This document shows positions 1 to 10,771 of a stretch of DNA of 64,000 nucleotides, piece by piece. The stretch comes from Odontocerum albicorne. Taxonomy: Eukaryota; Arthropoda; Insecta; Trichoptera; Odontoceridae. The notes under the pieces were generated by a model. The model saw only the letters and a program-made list of their open reading frames with translations, made no database searches and had not been told where the DNA came from. The stretch covers positions 32,125,540 to 32,189,539 of the forward strand of contig OX463839.1 of the NCBI GenBank assembly GCA_949825065.1, given 5' to 3'. The stretch's first letter is position 1, and each line of letters begins with the position of its first letter. A program made the translations under genes and the position numbers.

Positions 1-442
1 TTTTAAATAGCTTCTGACCCAGTCGTGTAAGTGTTACAGTTAAAGTAAAATATATTTTGTGGAAAAATTACACAAGAAGACAAAGATGAGAGAAGTTGCG
101 AATATGACGATAAATATTTAACAAGAATGATGTTTACATAAAATCAGAATTATATGTTAAGAGTGTATATTTCAGGGGTGTGCCACAATAACTATATTTT
201 TGTTGACAAAATGTCAATAAAAAACTTTTTGCGAGTTTCAATTATTCTTTTGAAATTGAAATATTTTACAACAAAAAACAATGTTAGACGTAGACGGTAG
301 TTAAACCAGTGGTACGCGTACCAATCTTGATACGTTAGAGATGACCGTACGTATGGTAGATAATTTGCGCAACATACTGTATAAAAATTTTACCGTGTGA
401 AACAAAAAAAATCAGACATTTCAGAAAGAGCTATTATATTTT
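1..442. other. AT-rich DNA without recognisable gene
   Basis: No open frame, RNA gene or terminal repeat is recognisable. The stretch is AT-rich with poly-A and poly-T runs and leads directly into the 36-bp tandem array. Confidence 0.5.
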
Positions 443-1535
443 TATTCAATTTTGTTAGTCGTACTTATATGAAGCAGTAATTCCATTTTGTTTGTCGTAC
501 TTATGTGAAGCAGTCATTCCATTTTGTTCGTCGTACTTATGTGAAGCAGTAATTCCATTTTGTTCGTCGTACTTATGTGAAGCAGTCATTCCATTTTGTT
601 CGTCGTACCTATGTGAAGCAGTAATTTCATTTTGTTCGTCGTACTTATGTGAAGCAGTAATTCCATTTTGTTCGTCGTATTTATATGAAGCAGTAATTCC
701 ATTTTGTTCGTCGTACTTATGTGAAGCAGTCATTCCATTTTGTTCGTCGTACTTATGTGAAGCAGTAATTCCATTTTGTTCGTCGTACTTATGTGAAGCA
801 GTCATTCCATTTTGTTCGTCGTTCTTATGTGAATCAGTTATTCCATTTTGTTCGTCGTACTTATGTGAAGCAGTAATTCCATTCTGTTCGTCGTACTTTT
901 GTGAAGCAGTCATTCCATTTTGTTCGTCGTACTTATGTGAAGCAGTCATTCCATTTTGTTCGTCGTACTTATGTGAAGCAGTAATTCCATTTTGTTCGTC
1001 GTACTTATGTGAAGCAGTCATTCCATTTTGTTCGTCGTTCTTATGTGAAGCAGTCATTCCATTTTGTTCGTCGTACTTATGTGAAGCACTAATTTCATTT
1101 TGTTCGTCGTACTTATGTGAAGCAGTAATTCCATTTTGTTAGTCGTACTTATGTGAAGCAGTTATTCCATTTTGTTCGTCGTACTTATGTGAAGCAGTCA
1201 TTTCATTTTGTTCGTCGTACTTATGTGAAGCAGTCATTCCATTTTGTTCGTCGTACTTATGTGAAGCAGTCATTCCATTTTGTTCGTCGTACTTATGTGA
1301 ATCAGTAATTCCATTTTGTTCGTCGTACTTATGTGAAGCAGTAATTCCATTTTGTTCGTCGTACTTATGTGAAACAGTCATTCCATTTTGTTCGTCGTAC
1401 TTATGTGAAGCAGTCATTCCATTTTGTTCGTCGTGCTTATGTGAAGCAGTCATTCCATTTTGTTCGTCGTACTTATGTGAAGCAGTCATTCCATTTTGTT
1501 CGTCGTACTTATGTTATATGAAGCATTAATTTCTT
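443..1535. repeat. 36-bp minisatellite, about 30 copies
   Basis: A 36-bp unit repeats head to tail about 30 times with only scattered substitutions; the first and last copies are degraded. Its core reads TTCGTCGTACTTATGTGAAG followed by CAGTMATTCCATTTTG, and the main variable site is C/A in CAGTCATT versus CAGTAATT. Because 36 is a multiple of three and the unit lacks stops in some frames, both strands show long repetitive frames (12-residue period; + strand SYLCEAVIPFCS). I see no promoter, signal peptide or flanking exon and do not call a gene. Confidence 0.95.
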
Positions 1536-1591
1536 CGATGAAGTACTTAAAAATTAAATATAGAACGAAACTTGACTTGGATACCAATTTA

Positions 1592-2858
1592 CCAGGTCTG
1601 TAAATATGAAACCGGAATTTGTTCATAGATGGCTCTAGTTGTCAATGAAGTGACTGTCAAATCGCGTCATTGGCGCCTTTTTCTTGTATTTACATTTGTC
1701 AAAAACTTTTTACTCACAACAATACAACTACATATGTTTTCATAGCGTTGAACATGTCTGTTATTGTGCCTGAAAACTACGATTTGCGGACAGCATTGAT
1801 TTTCTGTTACCATTTGAAGAAAACTGCTGCAGAATCGCATCGAATGCTTGTCGAAGCTTACGGTGAGCATACTCTTGGTAAATCACAGTGCTTTGAGTGG
1901 TTTAAAAAATTCAAAAGTGGCGATTTTGACGTGAGAAACGAAGAACGTGGAAGACCACCGAGAAAGTTTGAAGACGCCGAATTGCAAGCATTGTTGGATG
2001 AGGATGACGCTCGAACGCAACAAAAACTCGCGGATCAATTAAATGTGACAAGAGAAGCCGTCTCCATACGTTTGAAAACCATGGGATAGATCCAGAAGGT
2101 GGGAAAATGGGTTCCACATGAACTGAATGAAAGACAGCAGGAAACTGAAAAACCACTTGCGAAATGCTGCTCGCCAGGTACAAAATAAAATGATTTCTCC
2201 ATCGAATTGTGACTGGCGATGAAAAATGGATATATTTCGAGAATTCTAAGCGTAAAAGATCATGGGTAACTCCAAGCAAACCAGCGATATCGACTGCAAG
2301 GCCAAATCGCTATGGACGGAAGACAATGCTCTGTGTTTGATGGGATCAGAAGGGTGTTATCTATTATGAGCTGCTAAAACCTGGTGAAACCGTTAATACT
2401 GAACGCTACCGACAACAAATGATAGATTTGAACCAAGCATTGCGTGAAAAACGACCAGAATATCAAAAGAGGCTACACAAAGTGATTTTGCTTCATGATA
2501 ATGCACCATCGCACACAGCAAAACCGGTCAAGGAAATGATTGAGGTGTTTAGTTGGAAAATACTTTCGCATGCGGCTTACTCACCAGACTTGGCTCCATC
2601 CGATTACTACTTATTTGCATTGATGGGACACGCACTTGCTGAGCAGAGCTTCACTTCTTACGAAAATTTCTCGATGATTGGTTTGCCTCAAAAGAGCAAC
2701 AGTTATTTTGGCGTGGCATTCACAAATTGCCAGAGAGATGGGGAAAATGTATAGCTAGCGATGGGCAATACTTTGAATAAAATAAATTTTGCCATTTTCA
2801 TACAATAAATGTGTATTTTCTATAAAAAAAAATCCGATTTCATATTTACAAACCTATG
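1592..2858 (+). mobile_element. mariner transposon with TA target duplication
   Basis: A 1267-bp element, the usual mariner length, lies between TA dinucleotides at 1590-1591 and 2859-2860. Its terminal inverted repeats share TGTAAATATGAAA and CGGA; the left starts CCAGGTCTG and the right, reverse-complemented, starts CATAGGTTTG. It contains one decayed transposase frame on the + strand, so it cannot mobilise itself. It sits just downstream of the 36-bp array and outside the host gene. Confidence 0.9.
1754..2780 (+). pseudogene. mariner transposase, inactivated
   Basis: The product would be a cut-and-paste transposase with an N-terminal helix-turn-helix DNA-binding part and a D,D34D catalytic domain. 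The start is the ATG at 1754 (MSVIVPENYDLRTAL). The N-terminal third is open to a TAG at 2087. A frameshift lies between about 2090 and 2155, in-frame TGA codons lie at 2191 and 2338, and a second frameshift lies near 2665, after which the frame reaches its natural TAA at 2778. Catalytic landmarks survive: TGDEKW, HDNAPSH, and YSPDLAPSDYYLF, with 34 residues between the second and third aspartates. The full length of about 342 codons matches the family. With at least three stops and two frameshifts it is clearly dead. Confidence 0.92.
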
Positions 2859-2860
2859 TA

Positions 2861-3299
2861 CGAGTATATTCAAAATTAAATCAACTATCGTAGAAGTAGA
2901 TATAAAAAAAGTACTTCTAATACTTATTATATTTGTTATTTTTTTTCTAAGAAATGATATAAAAATATGTAGCAATAACTTAATTAAGTGTATGTAAGAC
3001 ATCATTTTGTTAGTAGTACTAAACATTTTCAATTTTGGTTTTGATGGTACGCATTTATGAAAAGATCAAGAGCCGCTGGACGTAGATAAATGCACAATAG
3101 ATGCAAACGACGTTTTGTAAGTTGTAAAATACGCAGGGAATTAACTCATTTAATTTACATAATATTTTTAAATACATTAAGGACTAGGGTATTCTTATTT
3201 GATATTTCCAAAATATATTTAAAAAATGTTTTTTATTTCGTTCCATACTTGAACTTGTGTTTTCATTTAATTTTATATGTATGTTATAAGTAGAATTGA
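2861..3299. other. AT-rich spacer
   Basis: No coding, RNA or terminal-repeat signal was recognised. The short frames here are composition-driven and lack domain-like sequence. Confidence 0.4.
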
Positions 3300-3390
3300 T
3301 AAATAAGCATGGGATGGTTTGGCCACATTGATAGGATGAGTTGCGAATTTCCTAAAAAACAAGTATACGAGGTATGGTTAATATAACGCC
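3300..3390 (+). mobile_element. LINE ORF2 tail scrap
   Basis: The + strand encodes MGWFGHIDRM followed by a basic stretch. This resembles the RWFGHVERM motif near the C-terminus of a non-LTR retrotransposon ORF2 that recurs in this window. Only about 30 codons are recognisable, so this is a short relic. Confidence 0.5.
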
Positions 3391-3429
3391 GAACTGGTTT
3401 TAAAAACATATTTATTATTAAAGAATTAC

Positions 3430-3790
3430 ATTTTGGGCTGCATTGTCTTAAAAACGGTCTCATGACCCGATGCTCTTTCTGGTCGATCGTCAGCAACCGG
3501 GGAAAATTTTTGGCCATAATGCGGTGCATGTTGAAATTGTCTGTTGACATTGATTATCTGAATTTCAGCGACATTGTCGGTAGTTGTGTTGATACAGGGA
3601 CGGCTTTTCATCGTCCCCAAATTACGTTCGACCATTTTTAAAACGTGAATACCACTCTTAACATCGGGTTCAACTCATGGTTTTATCATTGTAAACCTGC
3701 CGAAGCATTGCAAGAGTCTCAGATGCTGTTTTTCCTAGTTTGATTTGATGTGCGCGCGCTACTCGAATTTTTCATTCATCTTGGCAATTG
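3430..3790 (-). mobile_element. mariner-like transposase N-terminal remnant
   Basis: Read on the minus strand, the region gives KLGKTASETLAMLRQVYND, then an EWYSRFKNGR-like part, then GDDEK and a TTTDNVAEIQ segment. That is the helix-turn-helix half of a mariner-family transposase. Stops and frameshifts interrupt it and the catalytic half is absent. It belongs to a different mariner lineage from the element at 1592-2858. Confidence 0.7.
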
Positions 3791-3799
3791 CAGAGGGTT

Positions 3800-4534
3800 C
3801 AAAGCACGTGTTAACAAAAATTACTTGCAGAACAGACATGGATGCACACAGCACAAATATTTTTGGCAGGCCAAGTCACAAGGCTTAACGTAACTGACAA
3901 TTAGAAGCATTAGCCTAAACTCCCCCCCCCATCCCCCCCTCCCATCCCTGCAGCATAACTTTTGTCCGGTTTTATATTGATCATACCTCATATATAGGTA
4001 CATCTGAATTGAATGGAGAGTGCGTTTTGGAAACACAAGTGTTTAATAGCATATAATATAATTGTTAGGTTTTGATGTTAGATAAAAAAACTAACAATTA
4101 TATGTTAGAATAAAACGTATACAGAAATACTTGGGTATATAAATAAATCTTTTTTATCTTCGAACATTTTAAATATGAATTGTTATTGAAATTTGTTCAT
4201 TGAGTGTTCTCAAAATATGATGTAAGATTGACGTAAATCACCAGACTCTCCCTATTCTCCGGTATTTGTACATCTTTTTGTTGACTATAGCTTATTAATT
4301 CATTATCAAGTGACACCTCACACATGAACATGAATCACAACAAAATTTTAAGGCGTTTTGCGCATCGAACAATCATGTTTTAATGTTGGGTGATTACGAC
4401 AAATATTTTCGGGTATATACTTAAACACAGGGCCAAATTATTTATTTCGAAAATACCAATGATTTACCTTAAGAATGTATTTTTTAACATTTCCCCCCCA
4501 CCATAAATTGATTATAAAAGGATTTTTTTTAATT
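3800..4534. other. AT-rich spacer with a C-rich patch
   Basis: A run of C-rich sequence near 3921-3950 and short A/T tracts are the only notable features. No gene or mobile-element core is recognised. Confidence 0.4.
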
Positions 4535-5070
4535 AAACATTTCTTCTTCTTCTCGAGGTGCTATCTCCTGTCGGAGGTTGGCTACCACAATGGCAATACT
4601 TATCCTATTTACTGCAGCCCGGAATAACTAAGGTTAACTATACCCAAACAACTTCCCTTAGTTCTTAATTAAAGAGATATAACGTCTTCTTTTGCCTCGT
4701 TTGCTATGTATATTTACCCTGGATGATCAGTTGTGTTGTAATGTACGAGTATCTTATGGCTCTTATTATGTGACCGAGATACTGCAACTTACGAATCTTC
4801 ACAGTTTTAAGCAGTTGTCGATCCTTATATATATGGGCAAGCGCTTCCACAGTTCTAATGTAATCTGTCTAAGGAATCTTTAGGATACGTCTGTATTTCT
4901 ATATCTCAAAAGTTATGTTTACTGAGTGAATAACTTTGATGGAATGAAAGTGTCCACACTTCCATTGCATTTATGAGAATTGAGCAGATGCAGCAGCGAA
5001 CTATGCGCAATCTCAATTGCAAGCTTAAGTCTCGGATTGTATAAAGAGGTTTCATTTTAACACTAAGTAA
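4535..5070 (-). mobile_element. RTE-like LINE ORF2 3'-terminal remnant
   Basis: On the minus strand the sequence carries a broken form of the C-terminal ORF2 tail common in RTE-type and related LINEs. A RILKIP-like part is followed by a threonine-valine-glutamate region and KIRKLQYLGHIIRA. The lower-coordinate end carries the CTTCTTCTTCTCGAGG tail that looks like the element's 3' part. Stops and frameshifts are frequent. Confidence 0.6.
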
Positions 5071-5118
5071 TTATACTTAATTTGAATTTCATTGCATGCG
5101 CGAGCAACTAAGCGATTT

Positions 5119-5186
5119 GATCAGTCATCAACGCCCACAACGTGACCGTTGATGACTGATCAGTCATCAACGCCTACAACGTGACC
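5119..5186. repeat. short direct repeat forming a hairpin
   Basis: The 29-bp sequence at 5119-5147 recurs at 5158-5186 with one difference. Between them, the 15-nt arm GATCAGTCATCAACG (5119-5133) is perfectly inverted at 5147-5161 with a 13-nt loop. The arrangement is therefore arm, loop, inverted arm, then a direct copy. Confidence 0.85.
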
Positions 5187-5339
5187 AAACCACTTCAATC
5201 TTCTTTATCTAATGATTGTCACAATATTTGACGGGGTAAGAGAGACCTGTGCACTGCATTGGAACGAATACGTTTATTAGTGTTATTTTCACTGGTTCAA
5301 TAATCAATTTCAAACACCTACAAGTACACTAAAACTAGA

Positions 5340-7245
5340 AATATGACCTACAAGTACTTTGATATTTCATTGTAAGACTCCATGTTTTGCATTCATGCAA
5401 AGTACCCTCCGGTTGCAGTGTAAGTTTCCATGGTTCACATATTTACACAGTAAGTACTCCCCTGTTTCAGTGTAAGATTCCACGGTCCACATTCATACAA
5501 AGTACTCCCCTGTTTCAGTGTAAGATTCCACAGTCCGCATTCATACAAAGTACTCCCCTGTTTCGGTGTAAGATTCCATACTCCACATTCATACAAAGTA
5601 CTCCCCTGTTTCAGTGTAAGATTCCACGGTCCGCATTCATACAAAGTACTCCCCTGTTTCAGTGTAAGATTCCACGGTCCGCATTCATACAAAGTACTCC
5701 CCTGTTTCGGTGTAAGATTCCATACTCCACATTCGTACAAAGTACTCCCCTGTTTCAGTGTAAGATTCCACGGTCCGCATTCATACAAAGTACTCCCTTG
5801 TTTCGGTGTAAGATTCCATACTCCACATTCATACAAAGTACTCCCCTGTTTCAGTGTAAGATTCCACGGTCCGCATTCATACAAAGTACTCCCCTGTTTC
5901 GGTGTAAGATTCCATAGTCCACATTCATACAAAGTACTCCCCTGTTTCAGTGTAAGATTCCACGGTCCGCATTCATACAAAGTACTCCCCTGTTTCGGTG
6001 TAAGATTCCATACTCCACATTCATACAAAGTACTCCCCTGTTTCAGTGTAAGATTCCACAGTCCGCATTCATACAAAGTACTCCCCTGTTTCGGTGTAAG
6101 ATTCCATACTCCACATTCATACAAAGTACTCCCCTGTTTCAGTGTAAGATTCCACGGTCCGCATTCATACAAAGTACTCCCCTGTTTCGGTGTAAGATTC
6201 CATACTCCACATTCATACAAAGTACTCCCCTGTTTCAGTGTAAGATTCCACGGTCCGCATTCATACAAAGTACTCCTCTGTTTCGGTGTAAGATTCCATA
6301 CTCCACATTCATACAAAGTACTCCCCTGTTTCAGTGTAAGATTCCACGGTCCGCATTCATACAAAGTACTCCCCTGTTTCGGTGTAAGATTCCATACTTC
6401 ACATTCATACAAAGTACTCCCCTGTTTCAGTGTAAGATTCCACGGTCCGCATTTATACAAAGTACTCCCCTGTTTCGGTGTAAGATTCCATAATCCACAT
6501 TCATACAAAGTACTCCCCTGTTTCAGTGTAAGATTCCAATGTCCGCATTCATACAAAGTACTCCCCTGTTTCAGTGTAAGATTCCACGGTCCGCATTCAT
6601 ACAAAGTACTCCCCTGTTTCGGTGTAAGATTCCATACTCCACATTCATACAAAGTACTCCCCTGTTTCAGTGTAAGATTCCACGGTCCGCATTCATACAA
6701 AGTACTCCCCTGTTTCAGTGTAAGATTCCACGGTCCGCATTCATACAAAGTACTCCCCTGTTTCGGTGTAAGATTCCATACTCCACATTCATACAAAGTA
6801 CTCCCCTGTTTCAGTGTAAGATTCCACGGTCCGCATTCATACAAAGTACTCCCCTGTTTCGGTGTAAGATTCCATACTCCACATTCATACAAAGTACTCC
6901 CCTGTTTCAGTGTAAGATTCCACGGTCCGCATTCATACAAAGTACTCCCCTGTTTCGGTGTAAGATTCCGTACTCCGCATTCATACAAAGTACTCCCCTG
7001 TTTCAGTGTAAGATTCCACGGTCCGCATTCATACAAAGTACTCCCCTGTTTCGGTGTATGATTCCATACTCCACATTCATACAAAGTACTCCCCTGTTTC
7101 AGTGTAAGATTCCACGGTCCGCATTCATACAAAGTACTCCCTGTTTCGGTGTAAGATTCCATACTCCACATTCATACAAAGTACTCCCTTGTTTCAATGT
7201 AAGATTTCATAGTTCACATTCGTACAAAGTATTCTTATTTCGTTA
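5340..7245. repeat. 48-bp minisatellite with alternating monomer types, about 39 copies
   Basis: A 48-bp monomer repeats about 39 times; the outermost copies are degraded. Two monomer types differ in the second quarter: one has CAGTGTAAGATTCCACGGTC, the other CGGTGTAAGATTCCATACTC. They mostly alternate, giving a 96-bp higher-order unit, with occasional runs of the first type. Both strands are open for long stretches (minus strand 578 codons, 5435-7171) because 48 is a multiple of three. A single-C deletion near 7140 breaks the phase. I regard the frames as by-products of the array. Confidence 0.95.
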
Positions 7246-8529
7246 ATTTGTATCTCGTATAATCGAGTTTATATTACCTTACAAGGTTATCTCTCAAATT
7301 ACTGATCTTATCCATTTTTTTAAATAAAACTATTGTACTTTACACATGGGATTTAAATGAAAGGAGCTAAAATTATGTTATGATCTCACCATATTTAAAA
7401 AAATTAACTTATGTACTAATAGACATTTATTTGATTGAATCGAAAATCTTTCTTGTCATGTTGATACTTGTACAATTGAGATGATACATTGTAGTAAGCA
7501 CTGCAGAAATATATTTTCTAAAATACTCTTTCAACAATGACAGTTATAGTGTTTCATTATTTTTTTACATGATAATAAAAGATACGAGAATAATAAAAGT
7601 AACATTTTAAAGTAATACTTCAAGAATCAAATGAAAATATTGTTTATTCCCCTTCCCCCATCATCTTTATTTTTATACTCAGATACCGTTGACCGGCTTA
7701 CTATATATCAAAAATCAAAGACACAAAACAAATTGTTATTTTATTTTCAACTATTTCGCAAAATGTTCATGGAAAATTTCGTTACGACAATAATTTATGA
7801 ATACAGAAATAGAAGTCACACAAATATAAAATTTTAAATTGTTAAGTACGTAACATTTGATGACCACCATTGTGCAACAATTTCTCGTTGATGATAATAA
7901 TAATTTGCATAATTTATTTCGAACTCTACTTAATTTTTACTGGTTTTTATAACACAATTAACCTATTTATTTTTTGTCAACACTTTATAATTAAATTATG
8001 ATCAATTAGTGAAAAATAACAAAAACCTGTCGTGTCGATTTTTTATTAATTAATTATATTATATAGCGTCGGCGGTCTAACGGTAACCGCATTCACTGCA
8101 GGACTGGTTTTACTTTTATACCGTTTTATATCTGAATTTATGATTTTCTACACCTAATATGCTACGTATCATGAATTATTATAACGCTACTAAGCAACAT
8201 AAAAATAAAACTAGGTTTGACGAAAGATTACAGCGAATTAAACCTGTTGATAGTTTCAGATTTTTAAACTCTGTGCCATCGAAACTTTGATTTTGATATG
8301 TCGACTATATATAGTACATGATGAAATGCAACAATTTGTAGACAATAAACCAATGTACAGACAGGAAGGATCCTTTGCATCCTAACACATCACACCAGGT
8401 TCCACTCTTCATTTTCTGGGGTTCATTCGGCTCGACTTTTTAATAATGATCTTATTGACTTAGTCAGATATGCTCCACGTATATACCTATGCTCTATCGT
8501 TATTGGCAGACTTGAGATTCGTTCGACCA
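7246..8529. other. AT-rich DNA without recognisable feature
   Basis: Only short composition-driven frames occur. A TAGCGTCGGCGGTCTAACGG patch near 8066 resembles the start of a tRNA-derived SINE head but lacks a B box, so it is not called. Confidence 0.4.
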
Positions 8530-9125
8530 AAATATTGTGTGTGATGTAGGTTCTTGCTTCTCAAATGGTGGTCCGTGGACCGGTGCCGGTCCGCCGATGA
8601 ATGAAGTGCAGATCTGCTCTTTTTGCCAGTCTCTAAAGGGACTTGGTATGATGATGATGATGATATATTTAATTTTTCTATGTACAAAGGATTTAAAATC
8701 TAAACAATATATCAAAACAGAAAAAAAAAGTTTTTTTACGATTTTTCAATTGAGGTCATTAAACACTTTATTTTTATAGTACATAAATCAGTCTTATTTT
8801 ATAATTGAAAACACTCAATATTATAACATAACTTAGTTTATGATATATTTTTTCTAAAATATATTCTAAAGCATGACTTATGTGTTGGTACCGGTTGCAA
8901 AAAGCTTATAACAATAATAAAAGGAAAATGTATATAGTGCAGTTTAAAGAGCACACTGTCCAAAGGACGCTGTAACTCAGGATTCGTACCCTGGCGGTAG
9001 ATTGTCCGCGGACCAGCGGTAGACATAAACCTTAACCTTAATAAGGATTTGTTTTGCATATTTTCGATTTATTCAAAATGATGCACTTAATGGTCTACAA
9101 GGTTGAAAGTTCCCCACCCCTGGTC
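8530..9125. mobile_element. hAT-like non-autonomous remnant(s)
   Basis: The left part (about 8550-8600) has TTCTCAAATGGTGGTCCGTG and a GGTCCG-rich palindromic patch. The right part ends with AGTTCCCCACCCCTGG near 9125. Both are typical of hAT terminal regions. The two ends do not form one good inverted-repeat pair, so two different remnants may be joined. No transposase is present. Confidence 0.4.
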
Positions 9126-10380
9126 TAAGTATTTGTATTTCTTTGAACTTTATAAAATTGTATTCAAAAAGCATTTTTAATAGCCCCCTTCCTCTTAAGA
9201 AAATGAAACCAGTAACCAGGTAACACTGAAATGTATACGAATATCATATACCGATCCACATACTCTATAGGTACTCCACAAGATAGTCTGAGTAGCACTG
9301 ATGTTGCTAACTCTTGAAACAAATTATGTCGGCAAAATAAAATAAAAGTGTTGACTATGGTCACTTCGATTTTTGCTTTGTATATACATATTGTTGGTCT
9401 ATGGAAAACTGCAACTATCCTTCATTCCTATGGTACTCCTCGACTTATCCGAATCGCTGATGGGGTCATGTTGAATAACATGGCGGAAGACAATACTATT
9501 TTAGGTACCAGTAATCGAACTTTCGAGTTGAGAGCCACTGGAACATTTACTCACATTCGCTAACTCATAATTCGCTATCGTACGCGTTGGAAACACTACC
9601 ACACGTGCACGTTTGAATATTGTTACCTGAGGACCTCTTTAACTTAGCTGTGGCTCCCTTTTTTAGGTACCATCAGGATCGAGCTCGGAATCCCCTGAAG
9701 GAAGACCACACGTATTTTAGAAAACGCTTAAGTAGCATTTTTTCTCAAAATATTTCACATCCCTAACTTCCACATATTTTTATCTTAATCCCTTACTTCC
9801 TTAAGATTTGTCATGTTTTCACTATCTTTTATTTGAATGATACATTTTCTTCACCTTGCTTTACGTTATTAGTAAACTAAACAGTCAAATGTGTAGATAT
9901 ATCAATTGTGTATATTTTCATAAAACAAAAGCTGATAAATTAGAAGAAATTAGCTCAAGTTAACACACCTGTCAGATGAATAAATATAAAATGTTATACG
10001 TAATTAGATAAAATTATGGACAGTTATAAAATATATGAAAAACTGATTTTAGTTTAACGTCATTAAAAAACTCTCAACATCAAATGTATTTTAGCGTCTT
10101 AAATGGTCTAGTAGTCAATTTTATTCTCGACCGTTTCATTCAGGACACAACAATAACCTTGAAACTACTTAAAGGAAACGAAACAATGTATGATCTATCT
10201 AAGTTTATAGAATATATAATATTAGATAAATATATGCTTCTTAAAAAAACACTCAACAAAAAAAATCATTTTAATTCATTGTGGCAAGGCTTTTTAAGTG
10301 AACTTATTTTGAATAATAATTCTCAACCAAATAATGTATTCACGATAATTACCTGTGTTAATTAACTATCGTTCCGAGAA
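9126..10380. other. AT-rich spacer; one unplaced 93-codon frame
   Basis: No known element core is visible. A + strand frame of 93 codons at 10084-10365 encodes a lysine/asparagine-rich protein with no recognisable motif; base composition alone could explain it and I do not call it a gene. Confidence 0.35.
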
Positions 10381-10771
10381 CAGTAGTCCCCTTTATCCAC
10401 GCTTTCACTTCCCGCGGTTTTAGTTACCCGCGGTCTACCACGGTTCGAAAATATGAAATGGAAAATTTCAACGTATCATCAGAAGGCTAACAGAGGCTTA
10501 AAGCTGCGTCACGATGTCTACATCATTAACTTCACTTCATGTATCACATCATCACAAGAATAAGAAGGATGTATATACTCGTAGAACGAGTAAATTATTA
10601 CAAATATAATTGTTTTAGTTTGTAATCTCTTATTGTGCCTAGTTTATAAATTAAACTTTATGATAGGCATGTGTGTTAGGAAAAATATAGTGTATATAGG
10701 GTTCGGTACTATCCTATGTTTCGAGTGTCCACTGGGGATGGTCGTATCTCGCGTATTAAAGGGTACTACTG
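10381..10771. mobile_element. Tigger/pogo-like miniature transposon
   Basis: A 391-bp element has terminal inverted repeats: left CAGTAGTCCCCTTTAT, right (reverse-complemented) CAGTAGTACCCTTTA. The interior keeps phrases such as AGTTACCCGCGGTCTACCAC, AATCTCTTATTGTGCCTAGT and GGGTTCGGTACTATCC. From memory these closely resemble non-autonomous Tigger (pogo, Tc1/mariner superfamily) elements best known from mammals. The expected TA duplication is not intact at the two ends. There is no transposase. Confidence 0.7.

Noticed and set aside
455..1489. Repetitive frames in the 36-bp array as genes
   Set aside because: Unit length divisible by three without stops explains the frames on both strands.
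5435..7171. 578-codon minus-strand frame as a protein-coding gene
   Set aside because: It is the translation of a 48-bp tandem repeat; the opposite strand is also long and open, the ends are arbitrary, and no signal, domain or splice context supports it.
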